Shown here: positions 1 to 8,883 of the stretch, piece after piece
Numbering within the stretch: the stretch's first letter is position 1
Layout: every line of letters starts with the position of its first letter
NCBI GenBank assembly: GCA_029237815.1
Contig: JAQZBP010000002.1
Location: forward strand, 124,001-188,000
Source: Moraxellaceae bacterium
Lineage (GTDB): Bacteria; Pseudomonadota; Gammaproteobacteria; Pseudomonadales; Moraxellaceae
Direction: 5' to 3'
DNA length: 64,000 nucleotides
Notes under the pieces: model-generated
What the model was told of the DNA's origin: nothing
Seen by the model: the letters and a program-made list of their open reading frames with translations, nothing else
Databases searched by the model: none
Made by a program: the position numbers and the translations under genes

Positions 1-836
1 GCGATCTTGGGGGTGTGCTGGCGGGTCAGGGCCTCTTCCGGGGCCTTGATCAGACCCATGCGCAGGGCGCCGGCCACACGGATGGCCTCAAACTTCGCCA
101 GGGCAGCGGAATCCGTGTTGATGGCCTCGCGCAGCTCGGTGCCGGTGTAGCCGATGTCGGCGGCGTTCACGAACACGGTGGGGATGCCGGCCGTGATCAT
201 GGTGGCCTTGAGCGTGCCGATGCCGGGCACCTCCAGGTCGTCCACCAGGTTACCGGTGGGGAACATGGAGCCGCCCTCCTCCGCGTCATCGGAGGGGTCG
301 ACGAACTCCAGCACGATCTCGGCGGCCGGGAAGGTCACGCCATCGAGCTCGAAGTCGCCGGTTTCCTGCACCTGGCCGTTGGTCACCGGCACGTGGGCGA
401 TGATGGTCTTGCGGATATTGGCTTGCCAGATGCGCACCACGCAGGTGCCGTTGTCCGGGATGCGCGCGGGGTCGACCAGGCCTGCGTGGATGGCGAAGGC
501 GCCGGCGGCGGTGGACAGGTTGCCGCAGTTGCCGCTCCAGTCCACGAAGGCCTTGTCGATGGAGACCTGGCCGTAGAGGTAGTCGACGTCGTGGTCGGGC
601 ACCGAGGCCTTCGACAGGATCACGCACTTGCTGGTGCTGGAGGTGGCGCCGCCCATGCCATCGATATGCGCGGCATAGGGGTCGGGGCTGCCAATCACGC
701 GCATGAACAGCTTGTCGCGGGCTGGGCCGGGTTGCTGGCAGCTCGCCGGCAGGTCCTGCAGGCGGAAGAACACGCCCTTGCTGGTGCCGCCGCGCATATA
801 GGTAGCGGGAATCTTGATTTGCGGAGCATGGGCCAT
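1..836 (-). CDS. prpF: PrpF, 2-methylaconitate cis-trans isomerase (3' end cut by window edge)
   Basis: Last gene of the methylcitrate operon. PrpF isomerises the 2-methylaconitate made by AcnD into the isomer that aconitase can hydrate to 2-methylisocitrate. The first 278 codons are visible, and the frame runs off base 1. The N-terminus MAHAPQIKIPATYMRGGTSK carries the typical MRGGTSKG segment. Further in come DGMGGATSSTSKC and the WSGNCGNL segment with the family cysteine, then FVNAADIGYTG. The start ATG is at 836, about 170 bases after the acnD stop. It belongs to the DapF-like fold family. The identification is firm because the gene lies directly behind acnD. Confidence 0.93.
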   Translation of the reverse strand, partial: MAHAPQIKIPATYMRGGTSKGVFFRLQDLPASCQQPGPARDKLFMRVIGSPDPYAAHIDGMGGATSSTSKCVILSKASVPDHDVDYLYGQVSIDKAFVDWSGNCGNLSTAAGAFAIHAGLVDPARIPDNGTCVVRIWQANIRKTIIAHVPVTNGQVQETGDFELDGVTFPAAEIVLEFVDPSDDAEEGGSMFPTGNLVDDLEVPGIGTLKATMITAGIPTVFVNAADIGYTGTELREAINTDSAALAKFEAIRVAGALRMGLIKAPEEALTRQHTPKI

Positions 837-1007
837 GGTGTGGTCCTCTCTTGAAGCGCCGAGGCCGATAGCATCGTCGCGAAAATTCACGGCAGGTGAT
901 GACCCACCCGGTTCAATTCAGCGAGCGCCATGCGCATCGACCCGGGCGGAGGTCGCGCCGGGTCGATGGCAGGGAGCGGGGTCCGGCAGCACGCCGGTGT
1001 TGCGCCC

Positions 1008-3608
1008 TTACGCCTTCGCGCTTTCCAGGAAGTCCTTGGCGAAGCGCTGCAGCACGCCGCCCGCCTCGTACACGGACACTTCCTCGTCGGAGTCCAGGCG
1101 GCAGGTCACCGGCACCTTCACGGTCTCGCCGCTCTTGCGATGAATGACCAGCGTCAGGTCCGCGCGCGGCGTGAGCTTGCCTTCGACGTCATAGGTTTCG
1201 GTACCGTCCAGGCCCAGGGTCAGGCGATTGGTGCCGGCCTTGAACTCCAGCGGCAGCACGCCCATGCCGATCAGGTTGGTGCGGTGGATGCGCTCGAAGC
1301 CTTCGGCCACGATGGCTTCCACGCCCGCGAGACGCACGCCCTTGGCCGCCCAGTCGCGCGACGAGCCCTGGCCGTAGTCGGCGCCGGCGATGATGATCAG
1401 CGGCTGCTTGCGCTCCATATAGGTCTCGATGGCTTCCCACATGCGCATGACCTTGCCTTCCGGTTCCACGCGCGCAAGCGAGCCTTTCTTGACCTGGCCA
1501 TCGACCACGGCCATCTCGTTGACCAGCTCCTTGTTGGCGAAGGTCGCGCGCTGCGTGGTCAGGTGATCGCCGCGGTGGGTCGCGTAGGAATTGAAGTCCT
1601 CTTCCGGCAGGCCCATCTTGTGCAGGTACTCGCCCGCCGCCGAGTTCATCAGGATCGCGTTGGACGGCGAGAGATGGTCGGTGGTGATGTTGTCCGGCAG
1701 CAGCGCCAGGGGGCGCATGCCCTTGAGCGTGCGCTCGCCGGCCAGCGCGCCCTCCCAGTACGGGGGGCGGCGGATGTAGGTGCTCATCTCGCGCCAGGCG
1801 TACAGCGGCGAGACGGCCTTCTCGGCATCCTGCTTCTCGAACATCGGGATGTAGATCTGGTTGAACTGCGACGGCTTCACCGCGCGCGCCACGATGGCGT
1901 CGATCTCGTCATCCGAGGGCCAGATGTCCTTCAGGCGGACTTCCTTGCCATCGACCACGGCCAGCACATCCTGCTCGATGTCGAAGCGGATGGTGCCGGC
2001 GATGGCGTAGGCGACCACCAGCGGCGGCGAGGCCAGGAAAGCCTGCTTGGCGTACGGGTGGATGCGGCCATCGAAGTTGCGGTTGCCCGACAGCACGGCC
2101 GTGGCATAGAGGTCACGGTCGATGATTTCCTGCTGGATCTTCGGATCCAGCGCACCCGACATGCCATTGCAGGTCGTGCAGGCGAAGGCCACGATGCCGA
2201 AGCCCAGCGCTTCCAGGTCGTCCAGCAGACCCGCTTCCTTCAGGTAGAGCTCAACCACTTTGGAGCCAGGCGCCAGCGAGGACTTCACCCAGGGCTTGCG
2301 CACCAGGCCGAGACGGCGGGCGTTGCGCGCAATCAGGCCGGCGGCGATCACGTTGCGCGGGTTGGAGGTGTTGGTGCAGCTGGTGATGGCGGCGATGATG
2401 ACCGCGCCATCGGGCATCAGGCCTTCCGCTTCTTGAGCGCGCGCCGCGGCCAGGTTGCCGGCGATGCCGCGCGCGGCCAGGTCCGACACCGGCAGGCGCT
2501 TGTGCGGGTTGGACGGGCCGGCCATGTTGCGCACCACGCTCGAGAGATCAAAGCGCAGCACGCGCTCGTACTCGGCCCTGGCCAGCGTATCCGACCAGAA
2601 GCCGGCCTCTTTGGCATACGTCTCGACCAGCGCGACCTGCTCGTCGCTGCGACCGGTCAGGCGCAGATAGGTCAGCGTCTGATCGTCAATGGCGAACATG
2701 GCTGCGGTGGCGCCGTATTCCGGGGCCATGTTGGAGATGGTGGCACGGTCGCCGATGGTCAGGCCGGGCACGCCCTCGCCGTAGAACTCCAGGTAGGCGC
2801 CAACCACCTTTTCCTTGCGCAGGAATTCGGTCAGGGCGAGCACGATGTCGGTGGCGGTGATGCCGGGCTGACGCTTGCCGGACAGCTCGACGCCGACCAT
2901 GTCCGGGGTACGCATCCACGACGCGCGGCCGAGCATGACGTTCTCGGCCTCCAGGCCACCGACGCCGACGGCGATCACGCCGAGCGCATCGACGTGCGGG
3001 GTGTGCGAGTCGGTGCCGACGCAGGTGTCGGGGAAGGCCACGCCCTGCTGGCTCTGGATGACCGGCGACATCTTCTCCAGGTTGATCTGGTGCATGATGC
3101 CGTTGCCGGCCGGGATCACGTCGACGTTGTCAAAGGCGGTCTTGGTCCAGTTGATGAAGTGGAAGCGGTCTTCGTTGCGGCGGTCCTCGATGTCGCGGTT
3201 CTTCTGGAAGGCGTCGGGGTCGAAGCCGCCGCATTCCACGGCCAGCGAGTGGTCGACGATCAGCTGCACCGGCACCACCGGGTTGACCTTGGCGGGGTCG
3301 CCGCCCTGGTCGGCGATGGCGTCGCGCAGGCCGGCAAGGTCAACGAGAGCCGTCTGGCCCAGGATGTCGTGGCAGACCACGCGCGCCGGGAACCAGGGGA
3401 AGTCGCGCTCGCGCTTGCGCTCGATGAGCTGCAGCAGGCAGTCGTTGATGATGGCCGGATCGGCCTTGCGCACGATGTTCTCGGCGTGCACGCGGGCGGT
3501 GTATGGCAGGCCGGCCCAGGCGCCCGGCTTGAGGGCTTCCACCGCGGCACGGGCGTCGAAATAGTCGAGCTTTGTGCCGGGCAGGTTCTTGCGGAATTGG
3601 CTGTTCAT
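1008..3608 (-). CDS. acnD: AcnD, Fe/S-dependent 2-methylisocitrate dehydratase
   Basis: Dehydrates 2-methylcitrate to 2-methylaconitate in the methylcitrate cycle and needs PrpF as partner. The protein has 866 residues, the usual length for AcnD. The aconitase 4Fe-4S cysteines are visible as ITSCTNTS near residue 410 and CTTCNGMSG near residue 480. The C-terminal swivel domain has GADYGQGSSRDWAAKG near residue 745. VGTDSHTPHVDALG is also present. AcnD replaces the PrpD route of enteric bacteria, and its pairing with prpF is diagnostic. The gene begins 29 bases after the unknown gene at 3638-4468, with GGGATAG as a modest ribosome binding site. Confidence 0.96.
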   Translation of the reverse strand: MNSQFRKNLPGTKLDYFDARAAVEALKPGAWAGLPYTARVHAENIVRKADPAIINDCLLQLIERKRERDFPWFPARVVCHDILGQTALVDLAGLRDAIADQGGDPAKVNPVVPVQLIVDHSLAVECGGFDPDAFQKNRDIEDRRNEDRFHFINWTKTAFDNVDVIPAGNGIMHQINLEKMSPVIQSQQGVAFPDTCVGTDSHTPHVDALGVIAVGVGGLEAENVMLGRASWMRTPDMVGVELSGKRQPGITATDIVLALTEFLRKEKVVGAYLEFYGEGVPGLTIGDRATISNMAPEYGATAAMFAIDDQTLTYLRLTGRSDEQVALVETYAKEAGFWSDTLARAEYERVLRFDLSSVVRNMAGPSNPHKRLPVSDLAARGIAGNLAAARAQEAEGLMPDGAVIIAAITSCTNTSNPRNVIAAGLIARNARRLGLVRKPWVKSSLAPGSKVVELYLKEAGLLDDLEALGFGIVAFACTTCNGMSGALDPKIQQEIIDRDLYATAVLSGNRNFDGRIHPYAKQAFLASPPLVVAYAIAGTIRFDIEQDVLAVVDGKEVRLKDIWPSDDEIDAIVARAVKPSQFNQIYIPMFEKQDAEKAVSPLYAWREMSTYIRRPPYWEGALAGERTLKGMRPLALLPDNITTDHLSPSNAILMNSAAGEYLHKMGLPEEDFNSYATHRGDHLTTQRATFANKELVNEMAVVDGQVKKGSLARVEPEGKVMRMWEAIETYMERKQPLIIIAGADYGQGSSRDWAAKGVRLAGVEAIVAEGFERIHRTNLIGMGVLPLEFKAGTNRLTLGLDGTETYDVEGKLTPRADLTLVIHRKSGETVKVPVTCRLDSDEEVSVYEAGGVLQRFAKDFLESAKA

Positions 3609-3637
3609 GAATTTTCTATCCCAAAAATAAGATCAGG

Positions 3638-4468
3638 TCAGGGGTTATTAGCCCTGTCGCGCCCGTAGGCCGCGGAGATCACTACATAAGCAAGCGCAGT
3701 GGTATGGTTCTGCACCGAATCGTAGTGCCAGAGCCCGTCAGCCCACTGCGCCTCGATGAGCCGATTGAGCATGGGCTCCGGTACGAGATCGATGCGGCCG
3801 ATCAGCGCCATCAATGCCATCCGCTCCACATGCAGATCCGTTCGCTCGTTTTCCTCAACCAGCATCTCGGAATACACCCGCGAGACGTACTTGAGGAACT
3901 CCGTGTTGAACTCGGCATCGGAAATACAGCTGCGCGAACGCGCGATAAGGCTGGCAAGCACCTGATGTGCCGCCACGTACCCACGAAACGGTTCTCCCAC
4001 AAGTTCGTTGATCGGCACCGGGGGCTTGCAGGACAGCGCCCGGGACATCATCGAAACAACCCAGCTGACCTCCCAGTCCTTGCTGATGAAGGTAATGGCA
4101 GGCCGGCGCGCCGCGGGATCCATCGGGATGGACATGGTTCGCGGCAACGTCGGCAGCGGCATCTCCTTCATGCGCCAGAGCTCAAACTCGGCAGCTTCGA
4201 TGGGGCTCAGATCACGAAATGTAAAGATATCGTCCGAGAGGAACATTTCCAGATTGCGCCCGGTGAAGCGAGTGCCCTGATGCGCGAGAAAGATCACGTC
4301 GCCACGGGCACTGGTGCCGGCAAGCGCCCTCTCGGCATAACCAAGAGCCTCCCGCATCCGCGCACGATCTGTCTCTGCAGAGACTTGAGATGACAGCGTC
4401 AAGCCGCCCGCGAACAGGAGGACCAGGAGCTTCCGAATCAAGAACGGCATCATGCGGGTCTGCCTCAT
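3638..4468 (-). CDS. Exported protein of unknown function inside the prp operon
   Basis: I do not recognise this 276-residue protein. It has an N-terminal signal peptide ([20 protein letters not shown], cleavage near SSQVSAE), so it should be periplasmic or secreted. The rest is soluble, with [15 protein letters not shown], a pair of isolated Cys (ALSCKPP, SRSCISD) and a C-terminal [23 protein letters not shown] segment. Its start overlaps the prpC stop by four bases (ATGA), so translation is probably coupled to prpC, and it is followed by acnD. Its base composition looks clearly lower in GC than prpC and acnD. prpC and acnD are normally adjacent, so this looks like an inserted gene. A role in propionate metabolism is not implied by the sequence. 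Confidence 0.8.
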   Translation of the reverse strand: MRQTRMMPFLIRKLLVLLFAGGLTLSSQVSAETDRARMREALGYAERALAGTSARGDVIFLAHQGTRFTGRNLEMFLSDDIFTFRDLSPIEAAEFELWRMKEMPLPTLPRTMSIPMDPAARRPAITFISKDWEVSWVVSMMSRALSCKPPVPINELVGEPFRGYVAAHQVLASLIARSRSCISDAEFNTEFLKYVSRVYSEMLVEENERTDLHVERMALMALIGRIDLVPEPMLNRLIEAQWADGLWHYDSVQNHTTALAYVVISAAYGRDRANNP

Positions 4469-5619
4469 CTACGCTGGGCTAGCGGAACAAACTTCTGGTC
4501 TTCGGGACCGACGTAGTTGGCGCTCGGGCGGATGATTTTGCCGTCGATGCGCTGCTCGATCACGTGCGAGGACCAGCCGGAGGTACGGGCGATCACGAAC
4601 AGCGGCGTGAACATGGCGGTGGGAACGCCCATCATGTGGTAGCTGACGGCGCTGAACCAGTCGAGGTTGGGGAACATCTTCTTGATTTCCCACATCACGC
4701 TCTCCAGACGCTCGGCGATGTCGTACATCTTGGTGTTGCCCTGCTCCTTCGACAGGTCGTGCGCCACCTTCTTGATCACCACGTTGCGGGGGTCGCTCAC
4801 GGTGTAGACCGGGTGACCAAAGCCGATGATGACTTCCTTGCGGCCGACACGCTCGCGAATGTCGGCTTCCGCCTCGTCCGGATTGTCGTAGCGCTTCTGG
4901 ATCTCGAAGGCCACTTCATTGGCGCCGCCATGCTTGGGACCGCGCAGGGCGCCGATGCCGCCGGCGATGGCCGAGTGCATGTCGGAGCCGGTGCCGGCGA
5001 TCACGCGCGAGGTGAAGGTGGAGGCGTTGAACTCGTGCTCGGCGTAGAGGATGAGCGAGGTGTGCATGGCGCGCACCCAGGACTCGCGGGGCTTCTCGCC
5101 GTGCAGCAGGTGCAGGAAGTGGCCGCCGATGGAGTCGTCGTCGGTTTCCACGTCGATGCATTTGCCGTTATGGCTGTAGTGGTACCAGTACAGCAGCATG
5201 GAGCCCAGGCTGGCCATCAGCTTGTCGGCGATGTCGCGCGCGCCCGGGTGGTTGTGGTCGTCCTTCTCCGGCGAGAGGCAGCCCAGCACGGACACGCCGG
5301 TGCGCATCACATCCATGGGATGGGCGGACGGCGGCAGCTGCTCGAGGGCGGTCATGAGGGCGGCGGGCAGGCCCCGCAGCGCCTTCAGCTTGGCCTTGTA
5401 GGCGGCCAGTTCGGCGACATTGGGCAGCTTGCCGTGCACCAGCAGGTGGGCAATTTCCTCGAACTCGCAGGTGGTGGCCACATCCAGGATGTCATAGCCG
5501 CGGTAAGCCAGGTCGTTACCGGTGCGGCCAACGGTGCAGAGGGCGGTGTTGCCGGCGGCGGTGCCGGACAGGGCAACGGACTTCTTGGGCTTGAAGCCGG
5601 GGACGGGGGTGTCGGACAT
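4465..5619 (-). CDS. prpC: PrpC, 2-methylcitrate synthase
   Basis: Condenses propionyl-CoA with oxaloacetate to 2-methylcitrate. At 384 residues it matches bacterial 2-methylcitrate synthases of the citrate synthase superfamily. Visible active-site segments are [29 protein letters not shown] and [11 protein letters not shown]. The start ATG at 5619 has an excellent ribosome binding site (AAGGAGAGCGAC). A 284-base spacer separates it from prpB, and its stop is fused to the start of the next gene through ATGA. The neighbours prpB, acnD and prpF distinguish it from a housekeeping citrate synthase. Confidence 0.96.
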   Translation of the reverse strand: MSDTPVPGFKPKKSVALSGTAAGNTALCTVGRTGNDLAYRGYDILDVATTCEFEEIAHLLVHGKLPNVAELAAYKAKLKALRGLPAALMTALEQLPPSAHPMDVMRTGVSVLGCLSPEKDDHNHPGARDIADKLMASLGSMLLYWYHYSHNGKCIDVETDDDSIGGHFLHLLHGEKPRESWVRAMHTSLILYAEHEFNASTFTSRVIAGTGSDMHSAIAGGIGALRGPKHGGANEVAFEIQKRYDNPDEAEADIRERVGRKEVIIGFGHPVYTVSDPRNVVIKKVAHDLSKEQGNTKMYDIAERLESVMWEIKKMFPNLDWFSAVSYHMMGVPTAMFTPLFVIARTSGWSSHVIEQRIDGKIIRPSANYVGPEDQKFVPLAQRR

Positions 5620-5903
5620 GTCGCTCTCCTTCTAAGGCATTCGGGTTGGCGGGCCTGCATCACAATGGCAGGCGCGCCGGATTCGTCTTGCGCGTCCCGG
5701 TCCTTGCGGCCGGTCGGCGCCTGCATCACTTGGCCCTGTCCCTGGACCTTCGGCAGGACGGCACTGGCCGCCCTGCCCCATTCATCATTGCTGCTTGCTG
5801 GCGAAGAGCTTGTCGATCTTGCGTGGGCTTCGGCCGTGCTGCGCACTTAGCCTGCAGAGCAAGTCAGCCTTCGCCGAAACAAGCTTGACCGTGTTGCTTC
5901 GCA
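5620..5903. other. 284-base intergenic spacer between prpB and prpC
   Basis: No open frame with coding character was seen here. On the minus strand the sequence contains two copies of GTGATGCAGGC (near 5725 and 5665) and a short inverted repeat GCCTGC/GCAGGC at about 5651-5671. No copy of the operator found upstream of prpR is present. It may hold an internal promoter or a processing site, but I see no convincing -35/-10 pair. Confidence 0.4.
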
Positions 5904-6800
5904 TCACTTTCCTTCAACTTTTCGTTGCGCGAAAAGTTGGTCAATCTTGTTTTCGTAGCTGTGGTAGTTGAGGAACTCGTAGAGCTCCTTGCGCTTCTGC
6001 ATGCTGTCCAGCACGTTGACCTGGGTGCCGTCGCGGCGCACCGCCTCGTACACGGCCAGCGCGGCCTTCTGCATGGCGCGGGTGGCGGACAGCGGGTACA
6101 GCACCATGGCGATGCCCTGCTCGCCCAACTCCGTCGTCGTGTAGTAAGGGGTGTCACCAAACTCGGTGATGTTGGCCAGCACTGGCACGTTCACGGCGTC
6201 GCAGACCTTGCGATACATGGTGATGTCAGTCATGGCCTCGGCGAAGATGGCGTCGGCGCCGGCTTCGACATAGGCGCTGATGCGGTCGATGACGCCGTTC
6301 AGGCCTTCCTTCTGCAGGGAGTCGGTGCGGGCCATGACCACGAAGCTGTCGTCGGTCTTGGCATCGACGGCCGCCTTGACGCGATCGACCATCTCGTCGA
6401 TGGCGACGATTTCCTTGTTGGGACGATGCCCGCAGCGCTTCTGCGCGACCTGGTCCTCGATATGCACGGCAGCGGCGCCGGCCTTGGTCATCTCCTTGAT
6501 GGTGCGGCCGATGTTGAAGGCGCCGCCCCAGCCGGTGTCGATGTCCACCAGCAGCGGGGTGTCGACGGCGGCGGTGATGCGGCGCACGTCGATGAGCACG
6601 TCGTCCAGCGAGGTGATACCGAGGTCCGGCAGACCATAGGAATAGTTGGCCACGCCGGCGCCAGAAAGATAAATGGCACGATAGCCCACCTGGGTAGCCA
6701 TCATCGCGGCGTAGGCATTGACCGTGCCCATCACCTGCAGGGGTTTCTCTTCGGCAATCGCCTTGCGGAAACGGGCGCCGGCGGTCAGTTTCTCACTCAT
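5904..6800 (-). CDS. prpB: PrpB, 2-methylisocitrate lyase
   Basis: Cleaves 2-methylisocitrate to pyruvate and succinate, the last step of the methylcitrate cycle. The 298-residue length is typical. It has the isocitrate lyase/PEP mutase fold motifs: [26 protein letters not shown] (metal-binding Asp), [18 protein letters not shown] with the catalytic cysteine in KRCGH, and [10 protein letters not shown]. The start at 6800 lies 3 bases after the prpR stop. Its ribosome binding site GAGGAGTGAGAC overlaps the end of prpR, so the two are translated as one unit. Confidence 0.96.
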   Translation of the reverse strand: MSEKLTAGARFRKAIAEEKPLQVMGTVNAYAAMMATQVGYRAIYLSGAGVANYSYGLPDLGITSLDDVLIDVRRITAAVDTPLLVDIDTGWGGAFNIGRTIKEMTKAGAAAVHIEDQVAQKRCGHRPNKEIVAIDEMVDRVKAAVDAKTDDSFVVMARTDSLQKEGLNGVIDRISAYVEAGADAIFAEAMTDITMYRKVCDAVNVPVLANITEFGDTPYYTTTELGEQGIAMVLYPLSATRAMQKAALAVYEAVRRDGTQVNVLDSMQKRKELYEFLNYHSYENKIDQLFAQRKVEGK

Positions 6801-6803
6801 GTC

Positions 6804-7595
6804 TCACTCCTCGTTGGTGGCGGGGCGGTCACCCCTGCCCTTGCCCCGCGCCTCGGCCGCCTCGTGGGCGACGGAGTCCGGGGAAGGGGCGAATTGGTCG
6901 CGGAAATGCGCCTCGATGTTCTTGCGCGCCGAGCTGATATGGCGACGCATCAGTATCTCGGCCATTTCGCCGTCACGGGCCTCGATGGCCTCGATGATGC
7001 GGTGGTGCTCGCCGAAGGCCTTCTGCGGGCGGCCCTCGGTCACGGAAAACTGGTAGCGATAGAGGCGGACGCGGTGGTAGAGCTCACCGCAGAGCATCTG
7101 CGACAGCACCTCGTTGCGACTGCCCTGCACGATGCGGTAGTGGAAGTCGAAGTCGCCCTCGTCCTGGAAGTAGGCGCGGCCTTCCTGAAGCTCGGCCTGC
7201 TTCTCGTGCATCGCGAGCAGCGCCTTCAGCCCCTGCACCTCGTCCGGACTCATGTGCTCGGCCGCCAGGCGCGCCGCCATGCCCTCCATGGCCTCGCGGA
7301 CCTGGTAGATATGGATGAGCTCGGCAAAGGAGAGGGACACGACGCGGACGCCGACATGGGGAATGCGGGTCAGGAGCTTGCGTCCCTCAAGACGGCGCAG
7401 GGCTTCGCGGAGAGGTCCGCGGGAAACGCCATAGCGGGCGGCCAGCTCGGCCTCGGACATCTTGGCGCCCGGCTTCAGCTCACCCTTGACGATGGCGTTC
7501 TGGATCTCGCTGAACACGCGATCCGCCAGCGTCAGCGCCTCGGGCGCCTGGGCGGCGTCCGGGGCGGAGGTTTTAGGAAGAGCGACTGAGGCCAT
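6804..7595 (-). CDS. prpR: GntR/FadR-family regulator of the methylcitrate operon
   Basis: 263-residue transcription factor with a winged-helix GntR domain at about residues 25-90 (MSEAELAARYGVSRGPLREA) and a C-terminal helical FCD ligand-binding domain at about residues 95-225. The FCD metal ligands are plausible in FDFHYRI, HHRIIEAIEARD and RRHISSARKNI. The first 20 residues and the last 25 are low complexity. It is the first gene of the operon and sits directly downstream of a palindromic operator, so autoregulation with derepression by a cycle intermediate is likely. Many gammaproteobacteria use a GntR-type regulator here instead of the sigma-54 PrpR of enterics. The symbol is used in that functional sense. 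Confidence 0.9.
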   Translation of the reverse strand: MASVALPKTSAPDAAQAPEALTLADRVFSEIQNAIVKGELKPGAKMSEAELAARYGVSRGPLREALRRLEGRKLLTRIPHVGVRVVSLSFAELIHIYQVREAMEGMAARLAAEHMSPDEVQGLKALLAMHEKQAELQEGRAYFQDEGDFDFHYRIVQGSRNEVLSQMLCGELYHRVRLYRYQFSVTEGRPQKAFGEHHRIIEAIEARDGEMAEILMRRHISSARKNIEAHFRDQFAPSPDSVAHEAAEARGKGRGDRPATNEE

Positions 7596-7601
7596 GCTTT
7601 T

Positions 7602-7611
7602 TTGTCGACAA
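7602..7611. promoter_or_regulatory. Palindromic operator O1 for the GntR regulator
   Basis: TTGTCGACAA is a perfect 10-base palindrome (TTTGTCGACAAT with flanks), 7 bases upstream of the prpR start and about 10 bases downstream of the predicted transcription start. It fits the short palindromes bound by FadR-type GntR proteins. Binding here would block initiation or early elongation of the whole prp operon. Confidence 0.75.
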
Positions 7612-7627
7612 TCCTGAAGGATGCGGC

Positions 7628-7656
7628 ACGTTAACCCCCGCTTTTTGGGCTGTCAA
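7628..7656 (-). promoter_or_regulatory. Sigma-70-like promoter of the prp operon
   Basis: On the minus strand a perfect -35 TTGACA (7656-7651) is followed after 17 bases by TAACGT (7633-7628) as a weak -10. This predicts a start near 7621 and a leader of about 26 bases. The operator at 7602-7611 lies just inside the leader. Confidence 0.6.
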
Positions 7657-7672
7657 CGCGTCGCCGGGTCAC

Positions 7673-7684
7673 ATTGTCAACAAT
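7673..7684. promoter_or_regulatory. Second operator O2 for the GntR regulator
   Basis: ATTGTCAACAAT differs by one central base from the perfect palindrome ATTGTCGACAAT and repeats the core of O1 71 bases away. It lies upstream of the -35 of prpR and upstream of the -10-like TATAAC (7712-7717) of the divergent tatD. It could allow looping with O1, or touch tatD expression. Confidence 0.65.
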
Positions 7685-7741
7685 AGGCGTGCCTGCATCA
7701 GAAAAAGCCACTATAACCACGGTTTTCCCCGGAACCCGCCC

Positions 7742-8527
7742 ATGCTTGTCGATATCGGCCTCAACCTCAGCAGCAACCGCTATGACCGCGACCGGGCCGA
7801 TGTCCTGCAAAGGGGCATCACGGCCGGTGTGGGTCGCTTCATCCTGACCGGCACGAACCTGGAGGAAAGCGCCGAAGTCGCGCGCCTGGCACAGCTCCAC
7901 GCGCCGCACTGCCTGGCCACGGCGGGGGTGCATCCGCACGATGCCCGGCACCTCGACGCCGCCGGCGTGGAGGCGCTGCGCGCCCTCCTCCACCAGCCCG
8001 GGGTGGTGGCCGTGGGCGAGACCGGCCTCGACTTCAACCGCAACTACTCGCCTCCCGATGCCCAGGAAAGGGCCTTCCTCTGGCAACTGGAGCTGGCCGC
8101 CGACACCGGCCTGCCCCTCTTCCTCCACGAGCGCGATGCCAGTGCGCGACTGCTGGACATCCTGAACGCGACGCGGGACAGCTGGAGCGGCGGCGTCGTG
8201 CATTGCTTCACCGGCTCGCGCGAGGCGCTTTACGCCTATCTCGACCTCGGGCTGCTGATCGGTGTCACCGGCTGGGTTTGCGACGAGCGTCGCGGGCAGG
8301 AGCTGCAGTCGCTGGTGAGGAAGATCCCGGCGGATCGCCTGCTGCTGGAGACGGACGGCCCCTACCTGCTGCCGCGCGACCTGCCGTCGCCGCCGAAGGA
8401 CCGGCGCAACGAGCCGGCATTCCTGCCCCATATCGCCGCGGTCGTCGCGCGGCTGCGGGGGGAATCGCTGCAGCAGGTGGCGGACGCCACCACGGCCAAT
8501 GCCCGGCGACTGTTTCGCCTGGACTGA
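7742..8527 (+). CDS. tatD: TatD family metal-dependent DNase
   Basis: 261-residue TIM-barrel hydrolase, magnesium-dependent 3'-5' exonuclease in the studied homologues. It matches TatD proper rather than YcfH/YjjV. It begins MLVDIGLNLSSNRYDRDR without the HxH of the wider family, then has STAGVHPHD-like ATAGVHPHDARHL, GETGLDFNRNYSPP, VVHCFTGSREAL, GVTGWVCDERRG, LLETDGPYLLPRDL and RRNEPAFLPHI. A -10-like TATAAC at 7712 precedes it. It is transcribed divergently from the prp operon. Confidence 0.93.
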   Translation: MLVDIGLNLSSNRYDRDRADVLQRGITAGVGRFILTGTNLEESAEVARLAQLHAPHCLATAGVHPHDARHLDAAGVEALRALLHQPGVVAVGETGLDFNRNYSPPDAQERAFLWQLELAADTGLPLFLHERDASARLLDILNATRDSWSGGVVHCFTGSREALYAYLDLGLLIGVTGWVCDERRGQELQSLVRKIPADRLLLETDGPYLLPRDLPSPPKDRRNEPAFLPHIAAVVARLRGESLQQVADATTANARRLFRLD

Positions 8528-8642
8528 AGCGGAGCAGCATGCCCTGGGCGAGATGGACTTTGACGCATTGGGGAAAATGAACACGGGAATGGCGGATGAA
8601 GAATTCTGGCGGGGGTGAGTGACAGCCGACGCGCGGGAGCGC

Positions 8643-8664
8643 GTCTGGCCTCATGAGGCCAGAC
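8643..8664. repeat. Perfect 22-base palindrome spanning a stop codon
   Basis: Two 8-base arms, GTCTGGCC and GGCCAGAC, flank a central TCATGA that is itself palindromic. The stop codon of the glutaredoxin-like gene (8651-8653) lies in the centre. There is no T-run, so it may stabilise the 3' end or stall convergent transcription, not act as a classical terminator. Confidence 0.6.
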
Positions 8665-8878
8665 GGAGGATATCCAGCAGCGAAAACGGCCAGCCGATCT
8701 CCTGCCCGTCGGCGCCAGCCAGCACCGGAATGCGCGTGCCATAACGCTCGACCAGCGCCGGATCGAGTGCGATGTCGACATAGCGCCACTCGATGGCACG
8801 CGCGGTCGCCGCGCACGCCAGCATCGCCTCCGCGTCGTCGCAGAGATGGCAGCCTTGCGTGCCGAAAAGCGTCAGCAT
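8651..8878 (-). CDS. Small glutaredoxin-like (thioredoxin-fold) protein
   Basis: 75 residues, of the DUF836/glutaredoxin-like group. It starts MLTLFGTQGCHLCDDAEAML and so carries a CxxC redox motif (GCHLCDD). The cis-Pro segment is RIPVLAGADGQEIGWPFS. The ATG at 8878 was chosen because the longer upstream frame would run into the end of rlmKL. With this start the gene begins 5 bases after the rlmKL stop, so the two form an operon. The function is probably thiol-disulfide exchange with an unknown partner. Confidence 0.82.
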   Translation of the reverse strand: MLTLFGTQGCHLCDDAEAMLACAATARAIEWRYVDIALDPALVERYGTRIPVLAGADGQEIGWPFSLLDILRLAS

Positions 8879-8883
8879 GGAGG

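Noticed and set aside
930..3668. Long plus-strand open frame of about 900 codons
   Set aside because: Antisense shadow of acnD, whose minus-strand product matches the aconitase family over its full length; the plus-strand product is His/Gly/Arg-rich without family features.
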